NCBI GenBank assembly: GCA_946800325.1
Contig: OX326957.1
Span: 28,181,054 to 28,245,053 of the forward strand
Reading direction: 5' to 3'
From: Luzula sylvatica
Lineage: Eukaryota; Streptophyta; Magnoliopsida; Poales; Juncaceae
Length of the DNA stretch: 64,000 nt
In this document: piece by piece, positions 1-11,756 of the stretch
Numbering within the stretch: position 1 is the stretch's first letter
Layout: each line of letters opens with the position of its first letter
Position numbers and translations under genes: made by a program
Notes under the pieces: generated by a model
Told to the model about the DNA's origin: nothing
Databases searched by the model: none
What the model saw: only the letters and a program-made list of their open reading frames with translations

Positions 1-690
1 TATTTGTTATTTTTTTTTTGTAAATTTACGCTATATGGGATTCTTGATGGTGAATTTCTAAAGATGTTGATATAGATAAGAGCATTCTTATATTCTAATA
101 TTCGAAAGTATTGGATCATGGTTGATATCAAAGAAAGTAAAAATTATTATTATTGAATATTTAGGGTTTTACCTTCGATTTAATTGTTTTTATGAAGTTC
201 CTAACTTTGTTTTTGCAGATAATTGCAAATAGAGATTATTTTAGCTGATATAGGTATGTGGATGGATTTCGTCTTTGTCGAGTTTTGACCACTGCATGTT
301 TTGTGTAAATTTATACTATTATTTGTTAAATTACCAATATACCCTTCTTTTATTCGCCACACTTTGTGGTGTGTTAGGAAGGGAACATGGCCATTAAGTT
401 GTGGTGGTCTATTTTCTTTCTTTTGTTGTTTTAGGCATTTTGAATTTTTATCATGTACTTGAAATTAATTCATTCGAAATTGTAATAGAGGAAAAAAGAA
501 GTGTTCTCTCTTGTTGTATGATTTTTTGTTCTCAAATTGAGAGAAGAATCAAATGGGAACTCACAAAAGGAAGTCAAATGTATTGTAATTTTTTAATGGA
601 AGAAAGTTCCGTTTGCCAGTTCATTAGGTCCGATTTCTGCAAATCTTCTCTTTTATTTTATTTTTGTGTATTTGCTGCTGGTTTATAGTT
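1..690. other. AT-rich sequence, no gene seen
   Basis: No coding region with recognisable protein similarity is visible on either strand. A short open frame at 401-688 has no motif I recognise and a composition typical of AT-rich noncoding DNA. It borders the LINE remnant that starts near 690 and may include more of its decayed upstream part. Confidence 0.5.
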
Positions 691-2085
691 TATACCTAAA
701 TTGACCATGTGTGATATTTATATTTCTACTTTGTTAAAAAGAGCTATCACAAACATTGTCCCACTTTTGAGTAATGGAGCAAGGTTAAACCTCATTTTGC
801 TACAATATGCAGATGACACAGTCATCTTTGTTGAAACGCACCCAAAAAATCTGCGAATAATAAAGCAAACTTTGAAGACCTTCTTTGAAATATTTGGATT
901 AGAAATAAACTGGAACAAAAGAAGTTTCCTTTCGGTTGCCATACCACAAGATTTGCATGCGCATATCCAAGGCATCATTGGATGTAACAAAAATAAATTG
1001 CCAATGAAATATTTAGGATTCTCCGCTAACAATAAATAAATCCAAAAATCGAGATTTCCTACTGCCGATAGAAAAAATACGAACAAAAGTCTCGGCATGG
1101 CAAGGAAAACTATTATCCTACGGGGGGCGATACACGCTTGTACAATCGGTTTTATCAAGTATACCGACATACCTAATGCAAAATGGGTAACCAAACAAAT
1201 CGAAAGAATTATCCGAGTTATCTTCTAGAAAGGTTATAATGCCTTAATAAGATGGGACAGAGTGTGTCTCCCGAAGAATATGGGGGGTTTAGGTCTTAAA
1301 AAACTTACAACACAAAATGGATCCCTAATTCTGAAATGGTTATGGAAAATAGATACCCAACGATATTCATTATGGACATTGTGAATCCAAAAACTATATG
1401 GAATATATTCTATACAAGAATTACAAAACTTCAACCCAGTGAAGCTATCATTCTTTCTAAAGGACTTGTGTAAACACATCCCCTTTTACAAAATCTCCAC
1501 TTCGAGTGGTCATGGACACAATACAAATGTTCAATGGAAATGATCACGAAACCTTTCTTTTTCAACATCAAGTGCATATATAGCTTTAATAGATCCGGAT
1601 GAACGTATTTCGTGGAGCAGTATGCTTTGGAAATCCAAAACACATATTATAGCCAAAATTTTCATGTGGCTTATCTTAAATGGTCGAATCCGAACGGGCA
1701 ACATATTAAATCGTAAGGGTGGATAGGATATTTTAGGTGTTGATCATTATGTAAAACGACCTGGAATGTGCTTAACACATATTCATACAATGTGATTATG
1801 CAAGAGAAATATGGAAAACTATACATCATCGTACCAACACTAAGATGACTCCAAATCGAGATCAAACCCTACTACAATTTTGGTGGAGCAACAAGAGTAA
1901 TTTCGACAAGACCCAAATAAGAGTGTGGGACATCATTCTCATTGCAATCACGTGGACAATATGGTTGGAACGGAATAGACAGATCTTCCGAGGAAAAACA
2001 AAAACATCATCACATATTGCAACAAAATCAGTGGAAACGGCGTTGTTGTGGTCAAGACATCGTTAGCACAATATATAATAATTGT
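690..2085 (+). pseudogene. Degenerate LINE (non-LTR retrotransposon) RT remnant
   Basis: Frame 701-1039 encodes the C-terminal half of a LINE-type reverse transcriptase, with the catalytic YADD box at 806-817 and a following KYLGF motif. After a stop the similarity continues in shifting frames: KVSAWQGKLLSYGGR (about 1085-1130), LPKNMGGLGLK (about 1270-1300) and a zf-RVT-like tail ending near WTIWLERNRQIF (about 1950-1990). These blocks occur in plant L1-type elements in this order. The N-terminal endonuclease and most of the RT are absent, and several stops and frameshifts make it non-functional. No poly(A) tail or target-site duplication is evident. Confidence 0.88.
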
Positions 2086-3008
2086 CGAGATAGGATAGTT
2101 CTATTTGTTTTAATTTTAACTACCAAATGTAGTGAAATGTAATACGTAATGTACAAACATAAGGTACCATAAACGACAAGCGATTGCTTGTTGTGTTCCA
2201 TTCAAAAAAAGAAATATTTCTACTTTGTTTGATTGGTACTGTAATATTATCAATTCTGTTGGTAGAATAACAATTATTTTGGTAAAGTGATTGATTGTAT
2301 GGAGTTATGGACACAATAATTATATTCACAAGGATTTTCAATTTTTTTGTCTAATTTTTTTAATGCAAATATGCTTTCTTTATAGTATATTTGTAACATC
2401 AGTTTATAGTATATTTGTAACATCAGTTATGCAAATCGATTTTCTCTTGTATCAATTATACACATTTTTCCATTATTACATGTATTAGGTTTCTTAATTA
2501 ACTTAAAATGGAGGGATGTTGACAAGAAGAAGTGAGGCTTATTTAGTTGGCTAAATTTCATATGTACCCCTACAAAACCCTATAATATCATGTATACTCC
2601 TGCAAAATGTGAAATATCATGAATACCCCTACAAAAGTACTAATATTTCGTGGATTTCCTTTTTATTAGATTTCGGTTACCTATTCGTTAAAATTATCAC
2701 TAATTTTTGCTTTTCCGATTTTACTTTCTTTGTAAATATAGAATAATATTTATGTTGGAAAAATTGAAATTAGCGGTAATCTTAAGGAATAGTTAATCGA
2801 AATCTAACAAAATGGCATATGTCAAAATTTAGTAGTTTTTTGTTTATATGATATTTAGTTTTCTGTTTATACATGTTTTTGTTTTTTGTACTTAATATTG
2901 ATTTGCACCTTAATGTTTGTTATTGTTTGTGTTTTGTACCTTAATGTTTGTTATTTATCCATTTGCAGAAATGAATATGGAAGAACGGTGAGAATCACAT
3001 GATCTCAA
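2086..3008. other. Intergenic, repeat-like, no gene
   Basis: Mostly AT-rich. The stretch 2560-2640 has a triplicated phrase of the form TA-CCCCTACAAAA, and 2660-2813 is an inverted repeat listed separately. No coding potential is recognised. Confidence 0.5.
2660..2813. repeat. Inverted repeat / MITE-like foldback
   Basis: The left arm (about 2661-2708, starting TTTTATTAGATTTCGGTTA) is complementary with a few mismatches to the right arm (about 2767-2812), leaving a loop of about 60 nt. This looks like a small foldback or MITE; no clear target duplication was found. Confidence 0.6.
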
Positions 3009-3228
3009 GTTTCAGATCTAACTAAAAGGTACTCATGCATATCATATATGCACTATAATAGAGAATATAGCCATGCATCAAATACATTAAGCTATGCACA
3101 TCACATGTGCCAAAACTTACAGTCAAGCCCGCCATAGTACGACTCGTTGTGTGACCGTGTAGGTTCGTTTAACGATGACAGTAGGCTGTTTCCAAGGCAC
3201 TACAAGCCCATGAGCGGGATCTAGTCAC

Positions 3229-3897
3229 TGTAAGGTTACGCACACGTTTATCAAAGTGTGCAGCGGAATTAGTTTCGCATGCGTAACCTAATTCTACCGG
3301 GATCACGCCCGAAAACCATCAAAAAAGGAAGAGTTGGAGAAAATTACCTCGTACAAGTTAGTACGTGTCGATTTCTTCTCCAAATCCGTGAACCTTCTCC
3401 AAGGAGTGCTCGTGCAATCCTTCTACTCGTGTCCACCTTGATTTCGACCGACCAGAATCGTCGACGTCATTCTAGTCGCCGTCACGATCAATTCTCTCAA
3501 GAACTTGCTCGAATCTCCCTCTAAATCACTCTAGATCTAATCTATTTTCTGTGGAAGAAGAGAGAGAAAGCGGCGGCTCAAAACCCTAATTCTGAAAATT
3601 AGCTTAGGTTAAAACGAAATCAGAATTCTATATATATAGGAAATAGGTCAGTTCGAACGCACCTAAATGGTTCGTTCGAACGAAACCCACTTAAATGGTT
3701 CGCTCGAACGAACCCAGTTCGTTCGAACGAACCCAGTTCGTTCGAACCCACTTAAATGGTTCGTTCATTCTGACTATCACGAATAAGTCCGTTCGAACGC
3801 ACTCATATAGTTCGTTCGAACGAACCTAATTCTGACTACAGAATTGCCTATTTATATAAATTCTTCCAAGTTAATTTTTAAGCCATATTTTCTTTCA
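3229..3897 (-). mobile_element. Solo LTR with GTCAC target-site duplication
   Basis: The 669-bp segment starts TGTAAGGTTACG, ends TTTCA, and is flanked by the perfect 5-bp direct repeat GTCAC (3224-3228 and 3898-3902). It interrupts sequence that is continuous in the homologous copies. The canonical TG...CA ends, the duplication and the lack of internal sequence make it a solo LTR. Its distal part (3650-3835) carries several GTTCGTTCGAACGAAC-type palindromes. Orientation is inferred from similarity in layout to the minus-oriented LTR at 31460 and is uncertain. Confidence 0.88.
3650..3835. repeat. Array of TTCGAA-centred palindromes within LTR
   Basis: Six or more complete or partial copies of GTTCGTTCGAACGAAC are spaced 15-40 bp apart, separated by the phrase CCACTTAAATGG. 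The full unit is a perfect 16-bp palindrome. Confidence 0.85.
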
Positions 3898-3939
3898 GTC
3901 ACTCCATCATGGATACCCATGTTAAACGAAAAATGATTG

Positions 3940-4909
3940 TGTTGATTCAAAAGTCCTACGATTTGATTATATCAAAACAATGTCGATACTACTAATCATT
4001 TCGTGTAAGTGCAACTTGTAGAGAGATAGGTACACATCACTAAAAGGATCAAAAGAAGATTAATAAAGTAAAAAGATCAAGGAGAATATCAAGACGCACA
4101 AGAAATCAAGCAAGGCATAGAAGACTTCCGCAAGTTGGTAAATCACCAAATACAAACCATAGGTATATATCCCTAGACATAAATTAGGATTATCAAGATC
4201 AAGTAAATTATTCAAATCAAAATATAAATGAAATATGGCTTAATCACAGACAAAATCATAATTCGTTCGAACGTACTGTACTATCCGTTCGAACGAACCA
4301 TGGTGTATGAACACGTGTCACTATCTCCACTAAAATAAATAACATCCGTTCGAACGAGAAGTCACGAGTTCAAAGTGACAAAATCTAAAATAAATAAATA
4401 CAAACAGTTCGTTCGAACGTGTCACTATATTCGTTCGAACGAACCGTTGTGATAAGTTCAGAACGAACCCATAGTTTCGTTCTGAACGAACTAACAAGCC
4501 ATTTTCAAACTTGACAGTTCGTTCGAACGAACACACAATGTGCGTTCGAACGAACACATGGGACTTTGAGTAATTTACATATAACGGCTAGTTGGACTGA
4601 GTGGTTCATTCGAACGCATTGTCATGTACGTTCGAACGAACTGTACAGAAAAGATGTTTTCTCAAAGGAAAATATGTGTTCTGTAAATATCAACCATTTG
4701 AGCTTTCTCTCTCCAACTCATTCAAGATATTTTATTCCCCAATTCTAAAATAGAGAAAACAAAGCTTCAAGCAAGATCTTGCATATCCATCAAAACCTTA
4801 GATCCAAGATCTACTTCCTTTCTTCTAATCAAAGATTCCCAACTTACGTGACCAATCACGATTAGTTCTTTGTTAGAGAATTGTAATAGACTAGTTTCAA
4901 TTTTTAACA
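3940..4909. mobile_element. Second probable LTR (no TSD)
   Basis: Homology to the related copia copies stops at TGATTG and resumes at about 4913 (ATTGAATTCCG). The inserted 970 bp start TGTTGATTCAAAAG and end TTTTTAACA, matching TG...CA LTR ends. No 5-bp duplication is present and about 260 bp of target are missing, so it probably arose with a deletion or by ectopic recombination. The segment 4259-4640 contains at least eight TTCGTTCGAACG-type palindromes, as in the neighbouring solo LTR, so the two belong to related families. Confidence 0.55.
4259..4640. repeat. Second array of TTCGAA-centred palindromes
   Basis: Palindromic units such as ATTCGTTCGAACGAAC and GTTCGTTCGAACGAAC recur near 4262, 4290, 4347, 4408, 4430, 4517, 4542, 4606 and 4628. 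Some half-sites are degenerate (for example GAACGAAC paired with GTTCTGAAC). Confidence 0.85.
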
Positions 4910-4996
4910 TCATCTATTGAATTCCGTGTTCCGGATAATATCCAATGATGACAGTTTTAGCATCATGTTACGGTAGGCGTAAAGTCATATCAAAAC

Positions 4997-5020
4997 ATTG
5001 TGTTACGCACGTAACACAAT
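4997..5020. repeat. Conserved perfect hairpin in copia 3' region
   Basis: ATTGTGTTACG and CGTAACACAAT form 11-bp perfect arms with a 2-nt loop. The same hairpin occurs, with one change, at 33109-33132 in the old copia element and at 51038-51061 in the young one. Confidence 0.8.
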
Positions 5021-5571
5021 CAATGATCCTCTCAAGTGTGAAGAACATAATACCCTACTCGTCGCGAGTCAATATATAATAACTAAACTATGTCATGATC
5101 TCGCGGATTTGGTCATATCCAATATATGTCACTTAGCATATATCTACATTCCCAATTCGGCAAAAAATTTGTCCTATGATTAGCAAAACATAATCATTTC
5201 CTCGGCTAACGTACTAGTGTACGCGTTCAGTCTATTATCCGATAATAGAAATGATTCTCTCTTAAGTAAACTGATCCTCGAATAGGGACGTTTAGAAATG
5301 AAACCTTAGGTGTGACGGTTTCACTGCATATAATCACGTAATATGCCGACGTCCACACAAACTCAAATCAGTGTTCATGTAATCATATTACATATCTCTC
5401 ATACAGTTTTCATATAAAGTAATTGCAAATGAAAATTTTTAAAATCTCGAAATTATATTAATATAAGATAAGTTTGAAATGATATAACGTTTACTCCAAA
5501 CATTTAAAAACCGAATACCAATGCAATAATTGTCATCATTGAAGTTTTACAACAATCCAAACATGCCCTCA

Positions 5572-5987
5572 AGGGTGTGCTCCAATGAGAGGGAATGGGA
5601 GGGAGGTTGTGAGAATGGAGGGAAAGGTTAATTTTTAACTTGCTCCCAAATATTTTTATGATGAGAGAGAAAAAGAATAGAGGGAAAATTATTTCTCCTC
5701 TGTATACAAAAGGGATCAATTATTTCTCTCTCCAAATTTGGGAATAATGGAATGTTAAAAATATTATAACATTCTAATATCTAAAATACCCTTAATTTCA
5801 TTTTATAGTTAGTAATGATTTAAAAGGTAAAATTGTCATTTTTTCATGATGTTATTTTTTCCCCTCCTTTCTTCTTCATTAATTATTTTAAAATTCGGGA
5901 ACAAGAGAAAATTCTTTTCTTTCCTTTCCCTTCATTCGCTTCCCCTCCATTTCCTTCCCCTTCATAAAAAACTCGGAAGCACCCCCT
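5572..5987. mobile_element. Possible MITE with G-rich terminal inverted repeats
   Basis: The left end AGGGTGTGCTCC is matched in inverse by the right end GGAAGCACCCCCT, and purine-rich GGGAATGGGAGGGA tracts follow inward on the left with the pyrimidine-rich complement on the right. This end structure resembles non-autonomous hAT or Mutator MITEs. I found no matching target duplication, so the call is tentative. Confidence 0.45.
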
Positions 5988-7147
5988 AAATCAACTGTAA
6001 ATTCATAAAATTGTAGAATTTGAATGTTATGCTAGTATGTGAACAATGAAAGAATGAGAATTGAAAATAGATTAGTCTCTTGAGCTCATATAAAGATTAA
6101 AAATAAAAAATATACGAGGCGTTTCCAAGATCATATGGCACCAAATCAAGCCAGCAATCAGGATTTTACCACAAATATTAATTTCGCGCCAATGCCATTA
6201 TACCATCAGAAATTGATTTGTCCTGCGGAATTGGTAATGGGCGCAATTGTTCTTTCAATTGAGAAATTCGAATGCATTTTAGAGCTAAAATAGATATTCA
6301 AAATGTTAATTGAATTGAAAAAACACAGATAAAATCTACGAATCATGTCTGAAAGGAGATTCAAAAGTTAAAAGGAAATTAAATGGATCGTGTAAACTGT
6401 TAAGAGAGATATTTGCTCAGACAGCCAAGGGTTTGTCTTCAATTAAAGGGATTTAATCCCAAAAATCAGAAACTCTAGTCCACAAGATATCCTCATCGCC
6501 ACATCTCTCTTCAAAGATTCAAATCAACCCACAAAAAACAACAATCAAATTCTATTCAACAAAAAAGGACGATCAGAGCCGAGTTAACCCGTTGTATCGA
6601 TGGGGAGAAGAGGGCGGTGTTGTAGGCTTTTATAATCTCAGCGATCTAGGGTTTTGAGATTGAGAAGGAAAGAGATTTGGGCCTCAAAATTCGACGGGTT
6701 CAAAAAGAAAAGCTCAAATTATCTATACTAATTAAAAGGGGTTTGAATTTGATTCAAAATGAAAAGCTCAAATTATCCTCATGTTTAGATAGGTTACCAA
6801 GAATAGTTATTTCTCGTAACAGTAAATAAAAAATTATCATTCAAAAAATTTAATACATTTTTGTTTTTATAAAAAAATATTATCTAGTCGAAATCATATA
6901 TCATTCATCGCATAATTATAATTTTTCTTGAAAATTATTGAACACGTTATGAAAAAATAAATAAAATCTTTTGATGTTGTAGTTTAAATATTTAGTAATG
7001 ATAGGTAATAGCATTTAGATTTTTTATGAAAATATATATGATAATTTAAAATTTACAAAATACTTTTTTGTATTTTTAATAATAATAAAAAAAGTAAGTA
7101 AGACTGAAACTCATACAAAGTCTATAAAATTACCACAAATCAAAAAA
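5988..7147. other. Intergenic; possible promoter relic near 6600
   Basis: No open coding region is recognised. On the minus strand a telo-box-like AAACCCTAG (6646-6654) lies just upstream of a TATAAAA-like stretch (about 6628-6634) and a CT-rich leader. This could be a fragment of a promoter, but no gene follows in either direction. The rest is AT-rich. Confidence 0.4.
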
Positions 7148-8320
7148 GAAAAAAATTTTTGGTCACTAGACATATATAAATTGAAAATTATCAAAAAAAG
7201 TTATCATAGTTTTAAAATTAATAAAATAACACTCTCGACCTTCAAAAGTCGAGAGAAAAATTTGATTCATTTTCCATTGATACAGTATTTTATATTGTAC
7301 CCTTATTTATCACAAAGATACATATTATTTAAGAAAAAAAAATATTGCATTTAAATCTTAATCATATAAAATTATATTGTTTTTTTTTGAAAAATATGTG
7401 CCTATTAAAAATATTCCATATTTATAAAATAATATATTTAAAAATATTTTGAAGTATAAGTATGACTCTTAGAAAATATGTTTCATTATCAAATCTTACA
7501 AAATCATATTCTTTTTAAATGCGTGCCTACTAAAATATGTTTCGTATTTTAAAAAGATATATCTAACGTATTTTATTTCGTAAATAAAAATCATATTTTC
7601 CAATATAAAAATATATTTATCATTATGAAATCTCAAAAATCATATTTATTCTATTTTAAAATATAAGTAAAATATTTAAAACATGATTAATATTATTTAA
7701 AAAAATTATAAAAATAACAAAACAAAAAATTAATAACTGACAATATTAAAACATGATGCATAATTGTTTTTTTTTAAATCAATATTTAATTTTCTTTTCG
7801 ATATAATGGTGCTTGATTAATTTGTTGTATTAACACAATGAAAATATATTACCTACTTATACGTAAATATAATATTTATTTGGAAAATATGATTTTATTT
7901 GCAAAATAAAAAACTTTTAGATATAACATTTTATAAAATATGAAATATTTTAGTAGGCACACGATTTTGTAAAAATAAATATGATTTTCTAAGATTTATT
8001 GATGAAATGTATTTTCTGAAATTCTCACTAATAATTTAAAATATATTTAGATATATCATTTCATAAATATGAAACACTTTTTAATAGACATACATTTTTT
8101 TAATAATTTTTTTTTTTAGATTTAATATTTAAATATAATATTTGTTTTTCTTAAACAATATATATCTTGGTGACATATAAGAATGCAATATGAAATAATG
8201 TTTCAAAGAACAGTCAATCAAATTTTTCTCTCGACCTTTCAATTTTTTACCAATTTTAAAACCATGATAGCTCTTTTGGTAATTTCCGATTTATATATGT
8301 CTAGAGACGAAAATTTCCCT
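7148..8320. mobile_element. Long foldback element (about 1.2 kb)
   Basis: The outer 120-130 bp on the left (7148-7275, containing CTAGACATATATAAAT and CTCTCGACCTT) is inversely repeated at 8215-8320. Inner blocks are inverted too: GCGTGCCTACTAAAATATG near 7520 matches the complement of CATGAAA...TAGTAGGCACACG near 7935-7965. The whole element is therefore close to a giant palindrome with an AT-rich centre. It fits a foldback or MULE-type non-autonomous element. No transposase is present, and low-complexity flanks hide any target duplication. Confidence 0.7.
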
Positions 8321-8739
8321 AAAAAAAATAACTATCCAGGCATGTATTGAACTCATGACCTATATAATCATAGTTAAACTATTTATTAATTGTGATACAT
8401 CATATTTATGATGAAATACCAAATTATAGTGCACATATTAAATTTAAAATTGGTGCTCGAATCGAAATGGTGCCCAGGCATGTAGGATTGTTGGGCTTGT
8501 TGGGCTTGTCCAGGAGCGGTCCTGTCCCCCAAACCAATCCCAAATTTTAAGAAAGATTAATTTAGATTATTAATAATTTAATCAACACAAAATCTCGAAT
8601 ATCAAGGATGCTCATACAAATTATGACTTGAATTAAAACGAAACCTAATTAGTGAAAGAGAGTCAACGGAGTGTTTGGTTTGTGTTTTGAGTTAATGGAG
8701 CGTGTGGTTTGTGTTATAAAATTTGTGTTCGGTGCCAAC

Positions 8740-9125
8740 CATCAGGGCCGGTCCCAAGTTTTCGAAGACCCGAGACCCATATCGAGAACGGACCCCATAA
8801 TTATCATGTAAAAAAAATTTGAAAACAATAAAAATATTTGTTTAACCATACAAAATAAATCCACATTTATTGGATCATCAATATCTCTTAATTTTTAATC
8901 AATTACATCCCAATTAATTGGATCATCAATATCTCGTAATGAAAAATCCACATTCAATTCCTCATTCACAACAAAATTTCCTTCACCATCCTCGTTCTCG
9001 ATCAATTCTTCGCCTTTCTCTTCTATTTCCTCCTCCACTCTCAATTCTTCGTCTTCAATCCATGCGTCAATTTCATTCTACAAGTTATCTTCGACCGAAG
9101 TTGTCGCAAAAAATTTGTTGATCGC
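8740..9125 (-). pseudogene. hAT-type transposase fragment (N-terminal)
   Basis: On the minus strand, about 9080 to 8912 reads as an acidic Glu-rich segment followed by DIDDPINWD and a stop. A D-x-x-D-P-x-N-W motif of this kind precedes the TTF-type zinc finger in plant hAT/Tip100-like transposases. The phrase ATTGATGATCCAAT is repeated about 55 bp on, a small local duplication. A short GC-rich terminus-like phrase, CAGGGCCGGTCCC, lies near 8744. Only a small, stop-containing part remains. Family assignment rests on one motif. Confidence 0.5.
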
Positions 9126-9129
9126 TCCC

Positions 9130-11220
9130 CTTTATGAATTGATCAATGTCTCCAATCTTTGTTTTTTTCGTTTTTGATAACCGGATGGAGCCATCTAATT
9201 CCTAAATAACATAAATACAAGAAATCATTATTTATTTACAAGTAATTAAGTAATTTATACATATTTTGTGAATTTATAAACATCATTCAATAAATTGACA
9301 AATAATTGAATAATTAAGTAATTAAGTAGTTTATAACAGTGATATGTGTCCAACAGATTTAAAAAAAATAAGTAATTGAATAATTAAGTAATTGAATAAT
9401 TAAGAAATTGACAGTGAATAATTAAGTAATTGAAACTTGTATAACAGTGAAAATTTGAAACAGTGAAAAAAATTAAACAACATTATAATTTAGAAATTTA
9501 ATGTCCAACAGATTTTATACTAAAAAAAATTGAACATGATAATATAAAGTAACTTCGTCTACAAAACAATAGATCATATTTTATGGGATTATAACTACTA
9601 TCAAAATTGATAGTTATTCTCTATTTCCATTAATATTGTTTCTCTTTTCGAACATTAAATGATAAAAGTATTCTATAAAAGTCATTTTCTTTACATAATT
9701 AATATATTTGTAGGAAAAATGAATGCATCAATTAAATATGAATATAACATATGTTTTAAAATAACATTACATTACATGTATTCCTTGAAATACAGTATTC
9801 CAAAGCTATTTTAAAATCCTGAACCAAACGGCTCCTAAAATTTATTTAAGTTGTGGTATTCTCACTAATACGTTTAGGACCAGTTCGGCAAGTGATGGAA
9901 TAGAAGAAAGAGAGATATATAATAACTCATTATTTTATTCTATTTTAATAGCATTCGGCAAATTTTGCAGAATGAAAATGTAATTTAAATGGTTAAATTA
10001 TGCACTTCATATTGCACTTCATATACACGTCACATGTCGTTTTTTTATTGATGATGTACACACGAAAGTGCACACTCATATAGTACACAAACTTTTCTCT
10101 TTTATATTATATGGAACGAGTTTTAGATAGACTAGTTTTGAAATCCATAAAATGGTTGTTTGATTGAATCAATTTTTTTTAATTTAAATTGAATCCAACC
10201 GCGATAATTCCATAATCAGGTATAACTAAATACAAGTGATTACGAATGTACGTAATTGTCATCTTAACTCTTAACTATGGAAAATATCTTAGTATTTCTT
10301 CAATATACAAATACAGGCACGAGAAATATTTATCCATGATCATTTTCTCGAACAATATATTCACCAAACTCAAATCACATTCATCAAAAACCCTAATTTC
10401 AAGAGCCAAAATGGAATTTGTACAAGTCCATCACAATGGTGTGATCTCATCTGTCGAAAACATGGAAGACTTCCCTTGTATTCAAAACCATAATAATAAG
10501 AGGTCATTTACCATGCCCCTCAATTCCCCGAGAGGTTGCCGATTTGGGAGATTAGTGATTAATAATCTTTGATTAATTAGTATTGATTTAAGGTACACGT
10601 GAATTAATCATTAATAATTAATATTCATTAACGGTTAATTGAATGGGGTGGATTAATTAAGAAGTGGATTAACCACTAATGGTACGGATCGAGGGTGTGG
10701 GAGTGGGTTTGAGGGGCACGGTATAATTTCCCTAATAATAATATCCTGACTATGGAGTAGGGAGTAAAAAAGGGAGCCACCAACCATTAGTCAAACAAAG
10801 GAAATTCCAAGATAGACAATGGTGCATGGAGCCCCCAACATCATGAACTCACAAATGTCAATGATATTGTTTTTGCTGTGTATATGTACATATGTTTTCA
10901 ACTAAATGAAAATTAGGAATAAGAGAACAAAAAATGTAGGAACTTAATATGAATATAATAGAGATCCTGAATTTAATTTTTATTGACATAAAAAAACTGA
11001 AGATATATTAACTTTCACTTTCTTCAATTATTATTAAAGAAATTGTGAATATAATAGATCTTTCTTACAAGAGATTGTGTATTCTTTTTTTGGAGGCGGA
11101 GTCTATGTCCATGTCGTGTATATATATTAAATCAAACAAAGTTACATAATAACAAAATTTTATTAATGGTGGTAAATCATAACATACAGTAATATTGAAA
11201 AAATCAACAAAAATTGAATA
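9130..11220. other. AT-rich intergenic, no gene; distal upstream region of C4H
   Basis: 9230-9480 has short AATTAAGTAATTGAATAATT repeats. 9880-10210 contains a GTTCGGCAAG phrase seen in MITE ends, without a clear partner. An open stretch at 10246-10572 shows no recognisable domain. One AC-II-type motif at 10779-10785 may belong to the regulatory region of the downstream C4H gene. Confidence 0.5.
10779..10785 (+). promoter_or_regulatory. AC-II-like MYB element (ACCAACC), distal
   Basis: ACCAACC is the AC-II/PAL-box type site bound by R2R3-MYB activators of phenylpropanoid genes. It lies about 1.08 kb upstream of the C4H start codon. A 7-bp match can arise by chance. Confidence 0.35.
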
Positions 11221-11246
11221 GACAAGGTGGTAAATCACTCTTTTGT

Positions 11247-11253
11247 ACCAACC
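11247..11253 (+). promoter_or_regulatory. AC-II-like MYB element (ACCAACC)
   Basis: A perfect ACCAACC lies about 0.6 kb upstream of the C4H start codon in a locally C-rich stretch. It is consistent with MYB control of a phenylpropanoid gene, but is sequence-only evidence. Confidence 0.45.
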
Positions 11254-11732
11254 TCAATCCTCCCTCCTAACTTGTTTCCATGTAGCCCACTGATTCCAAC
11301 CCCCAAAACCATCACTTTTTCTTTAATGGAATCCAGATATTCAACACTACATCATTGTACATTTCAAACCTGATCCACATTGCTAATAATATAAGAAATC
11401 TCTTTATCCCCCCCTAAAATTTAATTAGTTCTTGGTTTTTTTTTTTTCAAAATTTCATAATAATGTAAAAGAAAATGTTGGATTGCCCCTTAAACTTTTC
11501 TTCACAAGTCTTGTTGGTGATAATTTTATCATTTGACACGTTAATTAATTATCAAATCATAAATTAAGATAATTAAATCGTAAATTAGTATGTCAAATTA
11601 TAAATTAAATATTAAAATTAAATTTTAAAAATCATGTTACATCATCAAGATCAAGATTTAGGGGGAAGAGATGGAGAGAAATATTCATCAGTACTCCAAT
11701 ACAAGACTCCTAATTCATTTTGTACACACCTC

Positions 11733-11739
11733 ACCTAAC
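11733..11739 (+). promoter_or_regulatory. AC-III-like MYB element (ACCTAAC) next to TATA box
   Basis: ACCTAAC, the AC-III form of the AC element, sits about 20 bp upstream of the TATA box of the C4H gene. This is the usual promoter-proximal place for AC elements in PAL, C4H and 4CL genes, so it is the best-supported of the three AC motifs here. Confidence 0.6.
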
Positions 11740-11756
11740 AATTCCAAATCCATTAC

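Larger units (their letters stand above)
3009..5505 (-). mobile_element. Decayed copia fragment (3' internal region) with two LTR insertions
   Basis: The sequence at 3009-3228, 3903-3939 and 4913-5505 is clearly homologous to the noncoding region between pol and the 3' LTR of the copia elements further on (32500-33600 in the old element; reverse complement of about 50520-51660 in the young one). Shared landmarks are AGATCT-A-CTAAAAGGTACTC near 3016, the hairpin at 4997-5020 and the block around the phrase GTGTGACGGTTTC near 5310. The implied element orientation is minus. Its own LTRs and pol are missing. It is interrupted by an LTR at 3229-3897 and another at 3940-4909. Relative to its relatives it lacks about 260 bp at the second insertion. 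Confidence 0.8.

Noticed and set aside
4998..5183. Conserved roughly 60-residue open frame (CYARNAINDPLKYEE-type), also at 33110-33292 and 50878-51060 (opposite strand)
   Set aside because: In all three copia copies it is antisense to the element and lacks an ATG; its conservation is explained by nucleotide conservation of the 3' region.
10246..10572. 108-codon open frame upstream of C4H
   Set aside because: No domain, low-complexity AT-rich composition, no supporting gene structure.
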